From the NCBI RefSeq assembly GCF_000739875.1, contig NZ_BBJR01000035.1, forward strand, positions 84,714 through 148,713: a stretch of DNA of 64,000 bases. The letters are read 5' to 3'. The notes under the pieces were generated by a model. It was not told where the DNA came from. It saw only the letters and a list, made by a program, of their open reading frames with translations, and did no database searches. Shown in pieces: positions 27,849-39,443 of this stretch (position 1 is the first letter of the stretch; each line of letters begins with the position of its first letter). A program made the position numbers and the translations under genes. The stretch comes from Comamonas aquatica NBRC 14918. Lineage in GTDB: Bacteria; Pseudomonadota; Gammaproteobacteria; Burkholderiales; Burkholderiaceae_C.

Positions 27849-28930
27849 TGGGCTCCCTTCACTGCGCCCGACTTGGCACCGACCCAGCGCACGCGGTACG
27901 CGATCAGGGTGTCGCAGGCCAGCAGGGCAAACAGCAGCAGCCCCTGGAAGACACCCGTCAGAGATTTGGGCAAGCCCAGGCGCGACTGCGCCAGCTCACC
28001 GCCGATGTAGAACATGCTCATCAAAATGGCAGAGAAAATCATGCCCACGGGGTGCAAACGCCCCACGAAGGCAACAATGATGGCCGCAAAACCGTAGCCG
28101 GCCGGCACATAGGGCGTGAGCTGGCCGATCGGGCCCGCCACCTCCAGCGCACCCGCCAGACCGGCCGCGCCCCCGGAGATCAGCAGCGCCGTCCACAGCG
28201 CGCGACGCGAGGAAAAGCCGGCATAGCGTGCCGCGGCCGGGGCCATGCCCCCCACCTGCTGGGCAAAGCCGGCCTTGGTGCGGAACAGGAACACCCACAG
28301 GCCCGCAGCCCCCGCCAGCGCCAGCAGCGTGCCGATGTGTACGCGGGTGCCCTCAATCAGCTTGGGAATCTGGGTGACACGCTCGAAGGCCTTGGACTGC
28401 GGGAAGTTGTAGCCCATGGGGTCCTTCCAGGGACCATAGACCAGATAGCCCAGCACCAGGGTCCCGACGTACACCAGCATCAGGCTGACCAGGATCTCGT
28501 TGGCGTTGAAGCGGTCACGCAACAAGGCCACGATGCCTGCCCACACCATGCCGCCCAGCACACCGGCCAGCAAAATCGCCGGTACGATCCAAGGGCCCGT
28601 GGTCTTGTCGGCCAGCAGCGCCACGCCGCCTGCCGTGACCGCACCGATCACGAACTGGCCTTCAGCGCCGATGTTCCAGATGTTGGAGCGGAAGCACACG
28701 GCCAAGCCCAGCGCGATCAGCAGCAGGGGGGTGGCCTTCATCACCAGCTCACCCAGGGCGTAGCTGGTCTTGATGGGCTCCCAGAAAAAGGCCTGCAGGC
28801 CCTTGACCGGGTCCTTGCCCAGGGCCGCAAACAGGCACACGCCGATCGCCACCGTGATCAGCAAGGCCAGGATCGGCGCGCCATAGGTCCAGAACCTGGA
28901 CACCTGGGGACGGGGTTCGAGCTTAAACAT
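27845..28930 (-). CDS. ABC transporter permease, BMP/nucleoside type (first permease)
   Basis: 361 residues with about nine to ten helices, first-permease type (YufP/NupP-like). The coupling segment FRSNIWNIGAEGQFVIGA and the FNANEILVSLMLVYV motif are present. The ATG at 28930 lies inside the last codons of the ATPase gene (eight bases overlap), which fits a tightly coupled operon. A longer frame begins at 29005 but is Arg/Trp-rich, lacks membrane character and overlaps the ATPase further. Confidence 0.9.
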   Translation of the reverse strand: MFKLEPRPQVSRFWTYGAPILALLITVAIGVCLFAALGKDPVKGLQAFFWEPIKTSYALGELVMKATPLLLIALGLAVCFRSNIWNIGAEGQFVIGAVTAGGVALLADKTTGPWIVPAILLAGVLGGMVWAGIVALLRDRFNANEILVSLMLVYVGTLVLGYLVYGPWKDPMGYNFPQSKAFERVTQIPKLIEGTRVHIGTLLALAGAAGLWVFLFRTKAGFAQQVGGMAPAAARYAGFSSRRALWTALLISGGAAGLAGALEVAGPIGQLTPYVPAGYGFAAIIVAFVGRLHPVGMIFSAILMSMFYIGGELAQSRLGLPKSLTGVFQGLLLFALLACDTLIAYRVRWVGAKSGAVKGAQ

Positions 28931-30518
28931 GCTGGGCCCCTCCGTTGCGCGACTGCGCCTCCACCTGCGCCAGGTGCTGCTGCACGTCGGCATTCCACAA
29001 ACCACTCATCCACTCTCCCACCAACTGCAAGGTGGCCTCCGCACGGTCCAGCGACGGGCTGAGCTGCCCCTTGGCCACCACGTGCAGGCGATCGCTGATT
29101 TCAAACAATTCGTCCAACTCCTCGCTGAGCACCAGCACGGCGCAGCCCGCATCGCGCAGGGCCAGGATTTCACCGCGGATTTGTGCCGCCGCGCCCACAT
29201 CCACGCCCCAGGTCGGCTGCGAGACGATGAGCAGCTTGGGCTTGGCGTCGATCTCGCGACCGACGATGAACTTCTGCAGGTTGCCGCCCGACAGCGACTT
29301 GGCCAGGGCATTCGGGCCGCCGGCCTTGACGCTGAAGCGGCGGATGATGTCGGCCGCATGCGCTTCCAGCTTGGCAATGCTCAGCCAGCCGCCCTGCCCC
29401 ACCGCGTCATCGCGCGTCAGCAGCATGTTGTGCGCCAGCCCCATGGCCGGCACGGCGCCGCGCCCCAGGCGTTCTTCGGGCACGAAGTGCAGGCCCAGCG
29501 CACGGCGCTGGCGTGGGTTCATGCGCCCCGCCGCCTGGCCAGCTACCTGGACCATGCCAGCCTCTGCGCGCGTGTCCTCACCGGACAGGGCGTACAGCAG
29601 TTCCTGCTGGCCGTTGCCCGAGACCCCGGCAATGCCGACCACCTCGCCGGCACGCACCTCGAAATGCATGTCGACCAGGTCGACCCCGAACTGGTCCTGC
29701 TTGGCCAGGCTCAGTCCCTGGACACGCAGCACGGCGGCGCCGGCCTGCACCGCGCGGTGCTGCAGGGCGGCGGGTTCGGCACCGATCATCAGGCGCGACA
29801 GCGAGGCATTGCTTTCCTCCTGCGGATTGCAGTAGCCCGTGACCTTGCCGCCACGCAGCACGGTGCAGGCCGTGCACAGCTCGCGGATCTCGTGCAGCTT
29901 GTGGCTGATGTAGAGGATGGAGCAGCCTTCGGATGCCAGTTTTTTCAGCACCACAAACAGCTTTTCCACCGCCTGGGGCGTGAGCACCGAGGTGGGCTCG
30001 TCCAGGATCAGCACGCGCGGATCGGTCAGCAGGGCACGGATGATTTCCACGCGCTGCATCTCGCCCACCGACAGGGTGTGCACGGGCCGCGAAGGGTCGA
30101 TGTCCATGCCGTACTCCGCGCCCTTGGACTGGATGCGGCGCGTCACCTCGGCCAGGGACATCGACTTGTCCAGGCCCAGCCACACGTTCTCGGCCACGGT
30201 CAGCGTGTCGAACAGGCTGAAGTGCTGGAACACCATGGCGATGCCCAGCTGGCGCGCTTCCTGCGGATTGCGGATGTACACCGGCTGGCCGTCGAACAGC
30301 ACCTGGCCTTCATCGGGCTTGACGGTGCCGTAGATGATCTTCATCAGCGTGGACTTGCCAGCGCCGTTTTCACCCAGCACCGCGTGCACTTCGCCGGGCT
30401 GCACCGTCAGCGATACACCATCGTTGGCCACCACGGCCGGATATCGTTTGGTGATGCCCACCAGCTGCAGTCGCGGTGGCGCGTCACCGGGCGTGGGGAG
30501 GGATTGAGGGGATGTCAT
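28923..30518 (-). CDS. ABC transporter ATP-binding protein with two ABC domains (BMP/nucleoside type)
   Basis: 531 residues with two fused nucleotide-binding domains. Domain 1 has Walker A GENGAGKST (49-57), signature LSVGE and Walker B LILDEPTSVL. Domain 2 is degenerate: GVSGNGQQ replaces Walker A and SQPTWGVD replaces the DEPT box, while its signature LSGGNLQK is intact. This asymmetry is the rule in RbsA/YufO-type proteins. It energises uptake of purine nucleosides or bases. First gene of the ATPase-permease-permease-BMP series. Confidence 0.92.
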   Translation of the reverse strand: MTSPQSLPTPGDAPPRLQLVGITKRYPAVVANDGVSLTVQPGEVHAVLGENGAGKSTLMKIIYGTVKPDEGQVLFDGQPVYIRNPQEARQLGIAMVFQHFSLFDTLTVAENVWLGLDKSMSLAEVTRRIQSKGAEYGMDIDPSRPVHTLSVGEMQRVEIIRALLTDPRVLILDEPTSVLTPQAVEKLFVVLKKLASEGCSILYISHKLHEIRELCTACTVLRGGKVTGYCNPQEESNASLSRLMIGAEPAALQHRAVQAGAAVLRVQGLSLAKQDQFGVDLVDMHFEVRAGEVVGIAGVSGNGQQELLYALSGEDTRAEAGMVQVAGQAAGRMNPRQRRALGLHFVPEERLGRGAVPAMGLAHNMLLTRDDAVGQGGWLSIAKLEAHAADIIRRFSVKAGGPNALAKSLSGGNLQKFIVGREIDAKPKLLIVSQPTWGVDVGAAAQIRGEILALRDAGCAVLVLSEELDELFEISDRLHVVAKGQLSPSLDRAEATLQLVGEWMSGLWNADVQQHLAQVEAQSRNGGAQHV

Positions 30519-30602
30519 GCGCGAGATTGTCTCAGTTCAAAAAAATCCTAATAACAAATACTGCGTAACCGCAGATTTGGCGTTGGCTGATAGCTATTCA
30601 TC

Positions 30603-31526
30603 TCATAGCAAAAGAGCGGTATTCTTCACGGCCTCACGCAGCCAGGTGCCGGCACTCGAGTGGTGCGTGCGGTCGTGCCACAGCTGGTAGTAGCGCATCT
30701 GCGGCAAGGGCACTGGCACCGGCAGGATGGCCAGCGGCAGCTGCGCGGCATAGCGCTCGCAGAACTGGCGCCCGGTGGTCAGCACAAGCAAGCTCGATGC
30801 CACCATCTGCGGCATCAGGCCGAAATGGGCGCAGCGCACCGCGATGTTGCGGTGCAGCCCCTGGGCGTTGAGGGCTTCGTCGATCACGCCCTTGGCCCCG
30901 GGGTGGGTCGGCATCGGGGCGATGTGTTCGGCGTCCAGCCACTCCTCGGCCGTCCAGCCGCGGCGCACGGCCGGGTGCGACTGGCTGACCAGGCACACGG
31001 GTTCATCGGAGAACAGCTGGGCCATGCGCAGCTCGGTCGGTGGCTGGGGCCAGTTGCCGATCACCACATCCACCTCGCCCTGGGCCAGCTGGCCGCTGTA
31101 GTCCACGCCCTGGCTCAGCGCCTGGAGTTCCACGGCGCACAGCGGCGCCTGCTTTTTCAGGAGGGCCACCAGCTTGGGCAGGAACTGCGGGTCCAGGTAG
31201 TCGCTGGCGGCGATGCGAAAGGTGCGCGCCGAGCTGCGCGGATCGAAGGCCCGCGCATCCGTGAACAGGTGCTCCGCCGACTGCAGGATGGCGGCCGCAG
31301 GCTCCAGCATGCGCAGCGCGGCATCGGTGGGCTGCATGCCGCCGCCCGAACGCACCAGGATGGGATCGCCCGACAGGTCCCGCAGGCGCTTGAGCGCCGT
31401 GGACACCGCCGGCTGGTGCATGCCCAGACGCACTGCCGCCCGCGATACGCTGCGTTCGGCAATCACCGTATGCAGCACGCGGATCAGGTGCAGGTCAATC
31501 TTTTCAAAGGGCGTGGTTTCTCGCAT
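30603..31526 (-). CDS. LysR-family transcriptional regulator
   Basis: 307 residues from the ATG at 31526. The winged helix reads LHLIRVLHTVIAERSVSRAA then LGMHQPAVSTALKRLRDLSG. The effector domain has the FRIAASDYLDPQFLPKLVAL opening seen in NodD/LinR-like LysR proteins. It lies 84 bases upstream of the ABC transporter operon on the same strand, and may regulate that operon or simply precede it. An in-frame upstream ATG (31565) gives only thirteen unconserved extra residues. Confidence 0.9.
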   Translation of the reverse strand: MRETTPFEKIDLHLIRVLHTVIAERSVSRAAVRLGMHQPAVSTALKRLRDLSGDPILVRSGGGMQPTDAALRMLEPAAAILQSAEHLFTDARAFDPRSSARTFRIAASDYLDPQFLPKLVALLKKQAPLCAVELQALSQGVDYSGQLAQGEVDVVIGNWPQPPTELRMAQLFSDEPVCLVSQSHPAVRRGWTAEEWLDAEHIAPMPTHPGAKGVIDEALNAQGLHRNIAVRCAHFGLMPQMVASSLLVLTTGRQFCERYAAQLPLAILPVPVPLPQMRYYQLWHDRTHHSSAGTWLREAVKNTALLL

Positions 31527-31604
31527 GAAAGAACGATGGGCCGCGAAAGCGACCCAGTATGCCAAGGCGGTGGCGCCCAGGGGGCAGGGATTATTCGGTG
31601 GTGT

Positions 31605-32399
31605 TCAATGCTGCTGCACGGCCTCGCCGGTCAGGGCTGCTTCGTCCAGCTTGGCCTGCCAGTACGCCAGCCGGGCGTTGTGGCGGGCCATGATGGCTGC
31701 GTCGATGGCCACCTTGTGGGTGTCGGAGTAATCCTCCATCTCATCCACCAGCTGGAGCATGGTGCGTTCCATCTGCGACATCTGCTCCATCAGCTCCTCC
31801 TCGGCGGTCTTCTCGGTCCGCAGGGGATTGGCCAGGGCGGCGATCAGCTTGCTGTTCTTCGGGGTGTCGGCGGTGCGCAGCACCCGGCAGGCTTCATCGT
31901 AGGCGGCGCGCACGGTCGTGAACTCTTCCATGCGTTCGTTGAAGCCTTCGTTGAGCACGGCCTTCAGGTGCGCCTCGGCCTGCAGATAGACCTCGTGGCA
32001 GCGCTGCACCTCGGCCTCGCGCTGCAGGCGCTCGGCACGGGTGCGCGGGCCTTCCAGGCGGAACAGCACAGCAAACGCCAGCACGGCCGCGGCGCCATAC
32101 CACAGCAGCCAGTCGGTGGGCACCTGAAAGCCCCCCCAAGCCAATGCCGCCGTGCCTGCCCATGCCCCCAGATAGATCGCCTGGCTCTCCCAGCGCACCT
32201 CGCGGGGCACAGGAATGGGGGCCAGTTTGACCAAGGAGTGGAACTGCGTCGGCTCTTTGGGCTCGGGGACCTTGAGCTTGGCGACCCGCTCGGCAACTTC
32301 GTCGATGTGAAATTCTGTGGGGGCAGGTTCAGGTTGTGCAGGTGCAGACCAGAACTTGAGGGAACTTTTGGCGCGTCGCAAGAAGTCAGAAAAATTCAT
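31605..32399 (-). CDS. Hypothetical membrane protein with coiled-coil C-terminus
   Basis: 264 residues, not recognised. It has an N-terminal Pro/Glu-rich part, two adjacent hydrophobic helices at about 73-92 and 95-113, then a long charged helical region (about 120-260) with Glu/Leu/Met-rich heptads (EEELMEQMSQMERTMLQLVD). It is predicted to be anchored in the inner membrane with the coiled coil in the cytoplasm. It is divergent from xdhA and shares that 243-base spacer, including the TTGTATACAC word, so it may be co-regulated with purine genes. Function is unknown. Confidence 0.75.
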   Translation of the reverse strand: MNFSDFLRRAKSSLKFWSAPAQPEPAPTEFHIDEVAERVAKLKVPEPKEPTQFHSLVKLAPIPVPREVRWESQAIYLGAWAGTAALAWGGFQVPTDWLLWYGAAAVLAFAVLFRLEGPRTRAERLQREAEVQRCHEVYLQAEAHLKAVLNEGFNERMEEFTTVRAAYDEACRVLRTADTPKNSKLIAALANPLRTEKTAEEELMEQMSQMERTMLQLVDEMEDYSDTHKVAIDAAIMARHNARLAYWQAKLDEAALTGEAVQQH

Positions 32400-32497
32400 G
32401 TTGCGGCAAAAGGTCCAGAAAATTGGTGGTGCAGTTTAGCAATTGCAGGGGTGTACAGGCCGCCCAAAGCTCGTTGCACGGAAATTGCTTGGAACTT

Positions 32498-32507
32498 TTG
32501 TATACAC
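32498..32507. promoter_or_regulatory. Candidate purine-regulon operator upstream of xdhA
   Basis: TTGTATACAC, preceded by TT and containing the palindromic core GTATAC. It lies 136 bases before xdhA and 99 bases before the divergent hypothetical gene. The same ten-base word or its one-base variant stands at four more promoters in this window, and the GntR regulator at 43475 is the likely binder. Confidence 0.6.
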
Positions 32508-32642
32508 ATCGGGCCCGCGGTGTGCACCGGCCCTGGCCGGGCGCACTATGGCTGCAATCGCATGGACTACATACGGAAGTCTATATGTCGCGGCAAGACC
32601 CGGATGGCTTAATGAACAAAAACACCGTCAAATTGCAAGACT

Positions 32643-34144
<1,502 letters not shown>

Positions 34145-34148
<4 letters not shown>

Positions 34149-36472
34149 ACGCCCCGGACACCCTGTTGAACACGGCCGCGCAGGGCGCGGTCGGCCAGTC
34201 CCACCTGCACGAAAGCGCACGCGCCCAGGTGCTGGGCCAGGCGCCCTACCTGGACGACATGCCCGAGGTGCGCGGCACACTGTATGCCGCGCCCATCCTG
34301 TCCCGGGTGGCCCACGGCACGCTGCACGGCGTGGACACGCGCGCGGCCCTGGCCATGCCCGGTGTGCGCGGCGTGGTGCTGGCAGCCGACATTCCCGGCG
34401 ACCCCATCCTGGCCGCCTTCGGCCATGACGAACCCATTTTTGCCCTGGACCAGGTGCTGTACGTCGGCCAGGTGATCGGCCTGGTCGTGGCCGACAGCGT
34501 GATGGCCGCGCGCCGCGCGGCGCGCCAGGTCCAGCCGGACATCAGCCCCCTGCCCGCCATCCTGACGGTGCAGCAGGCGCTAGAGGCCGAACACTATGTG
34601 CTGCCGCCCGTCCATGTGACGCGCGGCGACGCCGATGCCGGCCTGGCGCGTGCGTCCCACCGCCTGCAGGGAACGCTGGAAGTGGGCGGTCAGGAGCACT
34701 TCTACCTGGAAGGCCAGATCGCCTACGTGCTGCCCATGGAACAGAACCAGTGGTGGGTCTACTCCAGCACCCAGCACCCGGGCGAGGTGCAGGAATGGGT
34801 GGCCCACGCCCTGGGCATCGGCAACCACGCCGTCACCGTGCAGTGCCGCCGCATGGGCGGGGGCTTTGGCGGCAAGGAAACCCAGGCCGGGCACCTGGCC
34901 GTGTGGTCGGCCCTGGCGGCGCGCAAGTTCGGCTGCCCGATCAAGCTGCGCCTGGACCGTGACGACGACTTCATGATCACCGGCAAGCGCCACCCGTTTG
35001 CCTACAACTGGGACGTGGGCTTTGACGATACGGGCCTGATCACCGGCCTGAAGCTGCAGATGGCCGCCAACTGCGGTTTCAGCGCCGACCTGTCCGGCCC
35101 CGTGGCGGACCGCGCCATCTTCCACGCCGACAACGCCTATTTCCTGTCGGACGTGCGCATCAGCTCCTACCGCTGCAAGCTGCACACCCAGAGCCACACG
35201 GCCTTCCGCGGCTTTGGCGGACCGCAGGGCGTGATCGTCATCGAAACCATCCTGGGCGACATCGCCCGCACCCTGGGCCTGGACCCGCTGGCCGTGCGCC
35301 AGCGCAACTACTACGACGCCGACGCCAGCTCACCGCGCGCCGTCACCCACTACCAGATGACGGTGGAGGACAACATCCTGCACCCGATGACCAAAAAACT
35401 GGAGCAGGATGCGCTCTACCAGCAAAGGCTGGAGGCCATTTCGGCCTGGAATGCCCAGAACCCGGTGCTGCAGCGCGGCCTCGCCATCACGCCGGTCAAG
35501 TTCGGCATCAGCTTCACGGCCACGCTGTTCAACCAGGCCGGGGCGCTGGTGCATGTCTACACCGATGGCAGCGTGCAAGTGAACCACGGTGGCACCGAGA
35601 TGGGCCAGGGCCTGAACACCAAGGTGGCCCAGGTGGTGGCCGACGAACTGGGCGTGCTCCTGTCGGCGGTGCAGGTCACCGCCAGCGACACCAGCAAGGT
35701 GCCCAACGCCAGCGCCACCGCGGCCAGCAGCGGCACCGACCTGAACGGCCGTGCCGCCCAGTATGCGGCACGCAAGGTGCGCGGCAACCTGGCGGCCTTC
35801 GTCGCCGGGCTGGACGGCTGCGGGGCCGGCGCCGTCAGCTTTGCGGGCGGCCAAATCCACACCCCAAAGGGCACGCGCGACTTCCGGGCCGTGGTCAAGG
35901 AGGCCTATGCCAACCGCATCCAGCTGTGGAGCGATGGCTTCTACCGCACGCCCAAGATCCACTACGACAAGACCACGCTGACCGGACGCCCCTTCTATTA
36001 CTTCGCCTATGGCCTGGCCTGCGCCGAGGTGGCCATCGACACGCTGACCGGCGAATCCAAGGTGCTGGCCATCGACGTGCTGTACGACGCCGGCCGCAGC
36101 ATCAACCCGGCCATCGACATCGGCCAGGTCGAAGGCGGCTTCGTGCAGGGCATGGGCTGGCTGACCACGGAACAGCTGGTCTGGAACGACCAGGGCGTAC
36201 TGACCACGCACGCCCCCAGCACCTACAAGATCCCGGCCACCGGCGACATTCCGGAACACTTCCAAGTCCAGCTCTACCAGGAGCCGAACCGCGAGGACAA
36301 CGTCGGCGGCAGCAAGGCCGTGGGCGAGCCACCGTTCATGCTGGCCATCAGCGTCTACGAAGCCCTGCGCCACGCCATCGCCAGCGCGCGCGAGCGCCAG
36401 GGCAAGCGGGGCGTGGTCCAGTTGCAGGCCCCGGCCACGGCCGAGCATGTGCTGCAGGCCCTGCAGCGCTGA
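34145..36472 (+). CDS. xdhB: Xanthine dehydrogenase molybdopterin-binding subunit
   Basis: 775-residue large subunit carrying the molybdenum cofactor. Visible are GGGFGGKETQ, AFRGFGGPQG (the Arg contacts the purine) and GGTEMGQGLNTKV. The catalytic Glu728 lies in GGSKAVGEPP. It is the normal length for bacterial XdhB. It starts at an ATGA overlap with xdhA. XdhC, needed for inserting the sulfurated cofactor, is encoded 4.5 kb downstream on the other strand. After xdhB a 45-base gap leads to a convergent cyclase gene. Confidence 0.97.
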
Positions 36473-36517
36473 ACCTTGTGCACCCACCCCGGCCCGTATG
36501 CGCCAGGGGCGCGGCCC

Positions 36518-38521
36518 TCAGGCTGCGGGCCGGCTGACGGCCTGCAGCGTGCTGACCTGCCCCACGGCCACCTGGCAGCGACCGCGGCGCTTGGCCTCGT
36601 AGCAGGCCATGTCGGCCCCGCGCACCGCCTCCTGCGGGGCATGGCGCAAGGCATCCACGGCCACCACCCCGACGCTGACGCTGATCCAGTGGCGCTCGCC
36701 ACCCCAGCTGGGCTGCCAGCGCCACACGGCATCGCACAGGGCCTGGGCCACGCCCTGGGCATGGGCCAGGCTCAGCCCCGGCAGTAGCACGGCAAACTCA
36801 TCCCCGCCCAGCCGCGCGACATCGCCCAGCGGCTGGACGTGGCTGTGCAGCAGACGGCCGATGTGGCGCAGCATCTTGTTGCCCATGTCGCGCGAGGTGA
36901 CCTCGTTCATCATGCCCAGGTGGTCCACATCGATAAACAGCAGACAGCCCTGGGTGGGCACGCGTGCCACCGCGCTGTCGGCCAGGGCTTTGGGCGGCTG
37001 CAGGCTGTCCGTCACCCAGGACTGCAGGCTCCACATGAAGGCCTCGCGGTTCGGCAGGCCGGTGAGCCCGTCGCGCCAGGCATGGGCCTCGACCGGCCAG
37101 GAGGGCACGCTGCGCCCCTGGCGCCAGGGCAGGCGCAGGCGCCAGACCGTGCTGTCCGGGGCGCGATCGGGGGTCCAGGCCAGCACCTCCACCCACACCC
37201 AGTCACCGTCCTTCTTGCGCAATTGCACCAGCCCCTCGAAGCCGCCCAGGTCGACCAGCGCATGGCGCACCGCCGCCAGCGCCTGCGGGTTCTCAAACAG
37301 CTGGTCCAGCGCCAGCACCGCACCTTCCGAGGGGAAATAGCCCAGGATCACGCCCACCTGCGGCGTCGCCACCTGGACCCGCCCGTCCTGCTCCAGCAGC
37401 ATGGCCACCGGCACGTTGTCCAGCATGGCCAGCGTGCCGGCCACGGGCGGGGTGTCAGCCTCGGCCACCGCGCCGCCGGGTTCGCCGTGGCGGTGGACCG
37501 CCAGCCCCTCGGCCGTGCCAGGGGCCACCGCAGCGCCCGCATGGCGCGGCCAGGGGGCCAGCCAGCCCCACAGCGCCCAGACGGCCAGGGCCGTCAGGAC
37601 GACCAGCCCCAGGCCCAGCATCAGCCAGGTCTGCACGGGCAGGCCCTGATTGCCCAGCATGTCGCCCGACATGTCCCGCAGGATCACGGCCTGCCACTGC
37701 GGCAGGGGCAGGCCCACCCGCGTCACCAGCCGCGCCCCCCAGGCCACGGTCTGCGCACTGGCTGCCGAAGGCTTGGACAGCGACTGCCATTCCGCCCAAT
37801 GGGTCTCCCACAGTTCGCGCGCATGCTTCCAGCGCTGCGTGACATCGGAATGCGCCAGCACCACTCCATCCGGATCCAGCAGCACATACTGCAGACCGGG
37901 CACAGCGCCCAGCGGTTCGGGGATCAGGGTGGCCAGGGGCAGTTTGGAGACTGCCGCCAGGGCACCGGCGACCGCACCATCGGCCCGGCGCATGGGCACG
38001 GTCAGCAGGACACGCAGGTGGCTGGCATCTTCCGGCGTCTGGATCTGCACCACATTGGGCTTGCCCTCGGCAATCGTGCGGCGCAGCGCCTCCACCCCGT
38101 TGGTGTCGATCTCGACCACCGCGCCGCCCAGACCATGGTGGGTGATGGAGCCGCTGGGCAGGGCCACGTGCAGGCTGTCGAACAGCCGCAGCGTGGAACC
38201 CTCCTGCTGCATCAGCGCATCCAGCACGGCCGGCTTGTCCAGCAGGCTGGTGTGCATGCCCTGGGCGATCGACACCAGCAGGCGCTGCTGAGCTTCCATG
38301 CGTGCCGTCAGCATGCGCGCCCACAGGTCGGCCTCGGTGTTCTGCTGGGCCATCAGGCGCTCCTGGGTGCGGGCATCGACCACCTGCACCAGGCACCAGG
38401 CGCCAAACGCCGCCACCGTGAGCACCAGGGCCGCCAGCACCAGCACCAGCAGACGCAGTCCGCGCCAGTCGGTCACTGCGTCAGCCAGGGGGGCAGGAGC
38501 GGGTTTGCTGGAATTGATCAC
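36518..38521 (-). CDS. Membrane diguanylate cyclase (dCache-like, PAS-like, GGDEF)
   Basis: 667 residues: helix 1 (about 22-46), a large periplasmic sensor (about 50-290), helix 2 (about 298-320), a PAS-like segment (about 360-470) and a C-terminal GGDEF domain. The motif is VARLGGDEF, so synthesis of c-di-GMP is plausible. The position of the inhibitory RxxD five residues before it reads QPLG, so the I-site is absent, unlike the cyclase at 16270. It follows a Crp/Fnr-type gene on the same strand. Confidence 0.9.
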   Translation of the reverse strand: MINSSKPAPAPLADAVTDWRGLRLLVLVLAALVLTVAAFGAWCLVQVVDARTQERLMAQQNTEADLWARMLTARMEAQQRLLVSIAQGMHTSLLDKPAVLDALMQQEGSTLRLFDSLHVALPSGSITHHGLGGAVVEIDTNGVEALRRTIAEGKPNVVQIQTPEDASHLRVLLTVPMRRADGAVAGALAAVSKLPLATLIPEPLGAVPGLQYVLLDPDGVVLAHSDVTQRWKHARELWETHWAEWQSLSKPSAASAQTVAWGARLVTRVGLPLPQWQAVILRDMSGDMLGNQGLPVQTWLMLGLGLVVLTALAVWALWGWLAPWPRHAGAAVAPGTAEGLAVHRHGEPGGAVAEADTPPVAGTLAMLDNVPVAMLLEQDGRVQVATPQVGVILGYFPSEGAVLALDQLFENPQALAAVRHALVDLGGFEGLVQLRKKDGDWVWVEVLAWTPDRAPDSTVWRLRLPWRQGRSVPSWPVEAHAWRDGLTGLPNREAFMWSLQSWVTDSLQPPKALADSAVARVPTQGCLLFIDVDHLGMMNEVTSRDMGNKMLRHIGRLLHSHVQPLGDVARLGGDEFAVLLPGLSLAHAQGVAQALCDAVWRWQPSWGGERHWISVSVGVVAVDALRHAPQEAVRGADMACYEAKRRGRCQVAVGQVSTLQAVSRPAA

Positions 38522-38647
38522 GCCCCACTATAGGCAGGACTGGGCGGGGCGTTGTTCCGGTGGAACCCTTGAAGTCCGTGCCCTACAAACGCCAAGGAGG
38601 CCTTGCGGCCTCCTGGTTGCGTCCCCCTGCTGCGCTGGCGCGCGGGC

Positions 38648-39271
38648 TCAGATGCCGGCCACGCTTTGCAGTGCGCTGGGCTGGGGCAGGTTCAGCACAT
38701 TGCCCGTGCCGGCGATCAGGCCATGTTCGCGCAGGTGGCGCAGCACGCGCGAAAAGGTTTCGGGCGCAATCCCCAGCTGCGCGGCAATCGTGCGTTTGCG
38801 CTGGTTCAGCGTGACGCACATGGTGCCGTTGTCCGCATGCTGGGCATGGCGCAGCAGCCACTGGGCGCAGCGGGCCTCGGCATCCTGTGCCAGGCGGCTG
38901 ACGGCGGTTTCCGTCTGCTGGCAGTACCCCTGGGCCATGTCGCGCACCAGGGTGGCCACCGTGTCCGGCAGGGACTGCAGGCTGTGCTGGAAGGCGCCCA
39001 GCGAAATGCGGCGCAGACGCACCCGCGAATCGGTCACCATGTCCACACCACAGCTGCTACCCGTCAAGGCAAAAGCGGCATCCAGCCACGCCGGACCTTC
39101 CACCACGCCGAGCTGGTGGCGCATCTGCCCGTCTTCGAGCACGCCCAGCACCACGCAGCCGCTGTCCAAGTACAGGACCGAGTCGGGACGTGAGCCACAT
39201 TGGCGCAGCAGCTGGCCGGCGGGAACCACCTCTGCCTGGGCCAATGGATCGAAGGATGGAATGTGGAACAT
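38648..39271 (-). CDS. Crp/Fnr-family transcriptional regulator
   Basis: 207 residues from the ATG at 39271: a cyclic-nucleotide-binding-like beta-roll domain and a C-terminal winged helix (RKRTIAAQLGIAPETFSRVL, then LREHGLIAG). The recognition helix pattern E-x-x-S-R is that of Crp/Fnr proteins. The N-terminal half has no clustered Fnr-type Cys residues, so an Fe-S oxygen sensor is unlikely. It sits directly downstream of puuD on the same strand (172 bases), perhaps tuning the respiration-linked urate oxidation, but that is a guess. Confidence 0.85.
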   Translation of the reverse strand: MFHIPSFDPLAQAEVVPAGQLLRQCGSRPDSVLYLDSGCVVLGVLEDGQMRHQLGVVEGPAWLDAAFALTGSSCGVDMVTDSRVRLRRISLGAFQHSLQSLPDTVATLVRDMAQGYCQQTETAVSRLAQDAEARCAQWLLRHAQHADNGTMCVTLNQRKRTIAAQLGIAPETFSRVLRHLREHGLIAGTGNVLNLPQPSALQSVAGI

Positions 39272-39443
39272 GGTCACGGACTGTGCCGCAGCGCTGTCCG
39301 GACGGTGTTGAGCCACATCAATAATGAATGCCACGCCAGACAGGCCCCGACCGGCGTGCCGGCCAGCGGTTGCAGCGCCCGCAAAAAAGGCCCGCAACCA
39401 CGGCTGCGGGCCTGAAAGGATGAGGCTCGGCCGGCGTGCGACC

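Noticed and set aside
28923..30518. Degenerate second ABC domain as sign of gene decay
   Set aside because: Loss of the classic Walker motifs in the second domain is normal in RbsA/YufO-type double ATPases.
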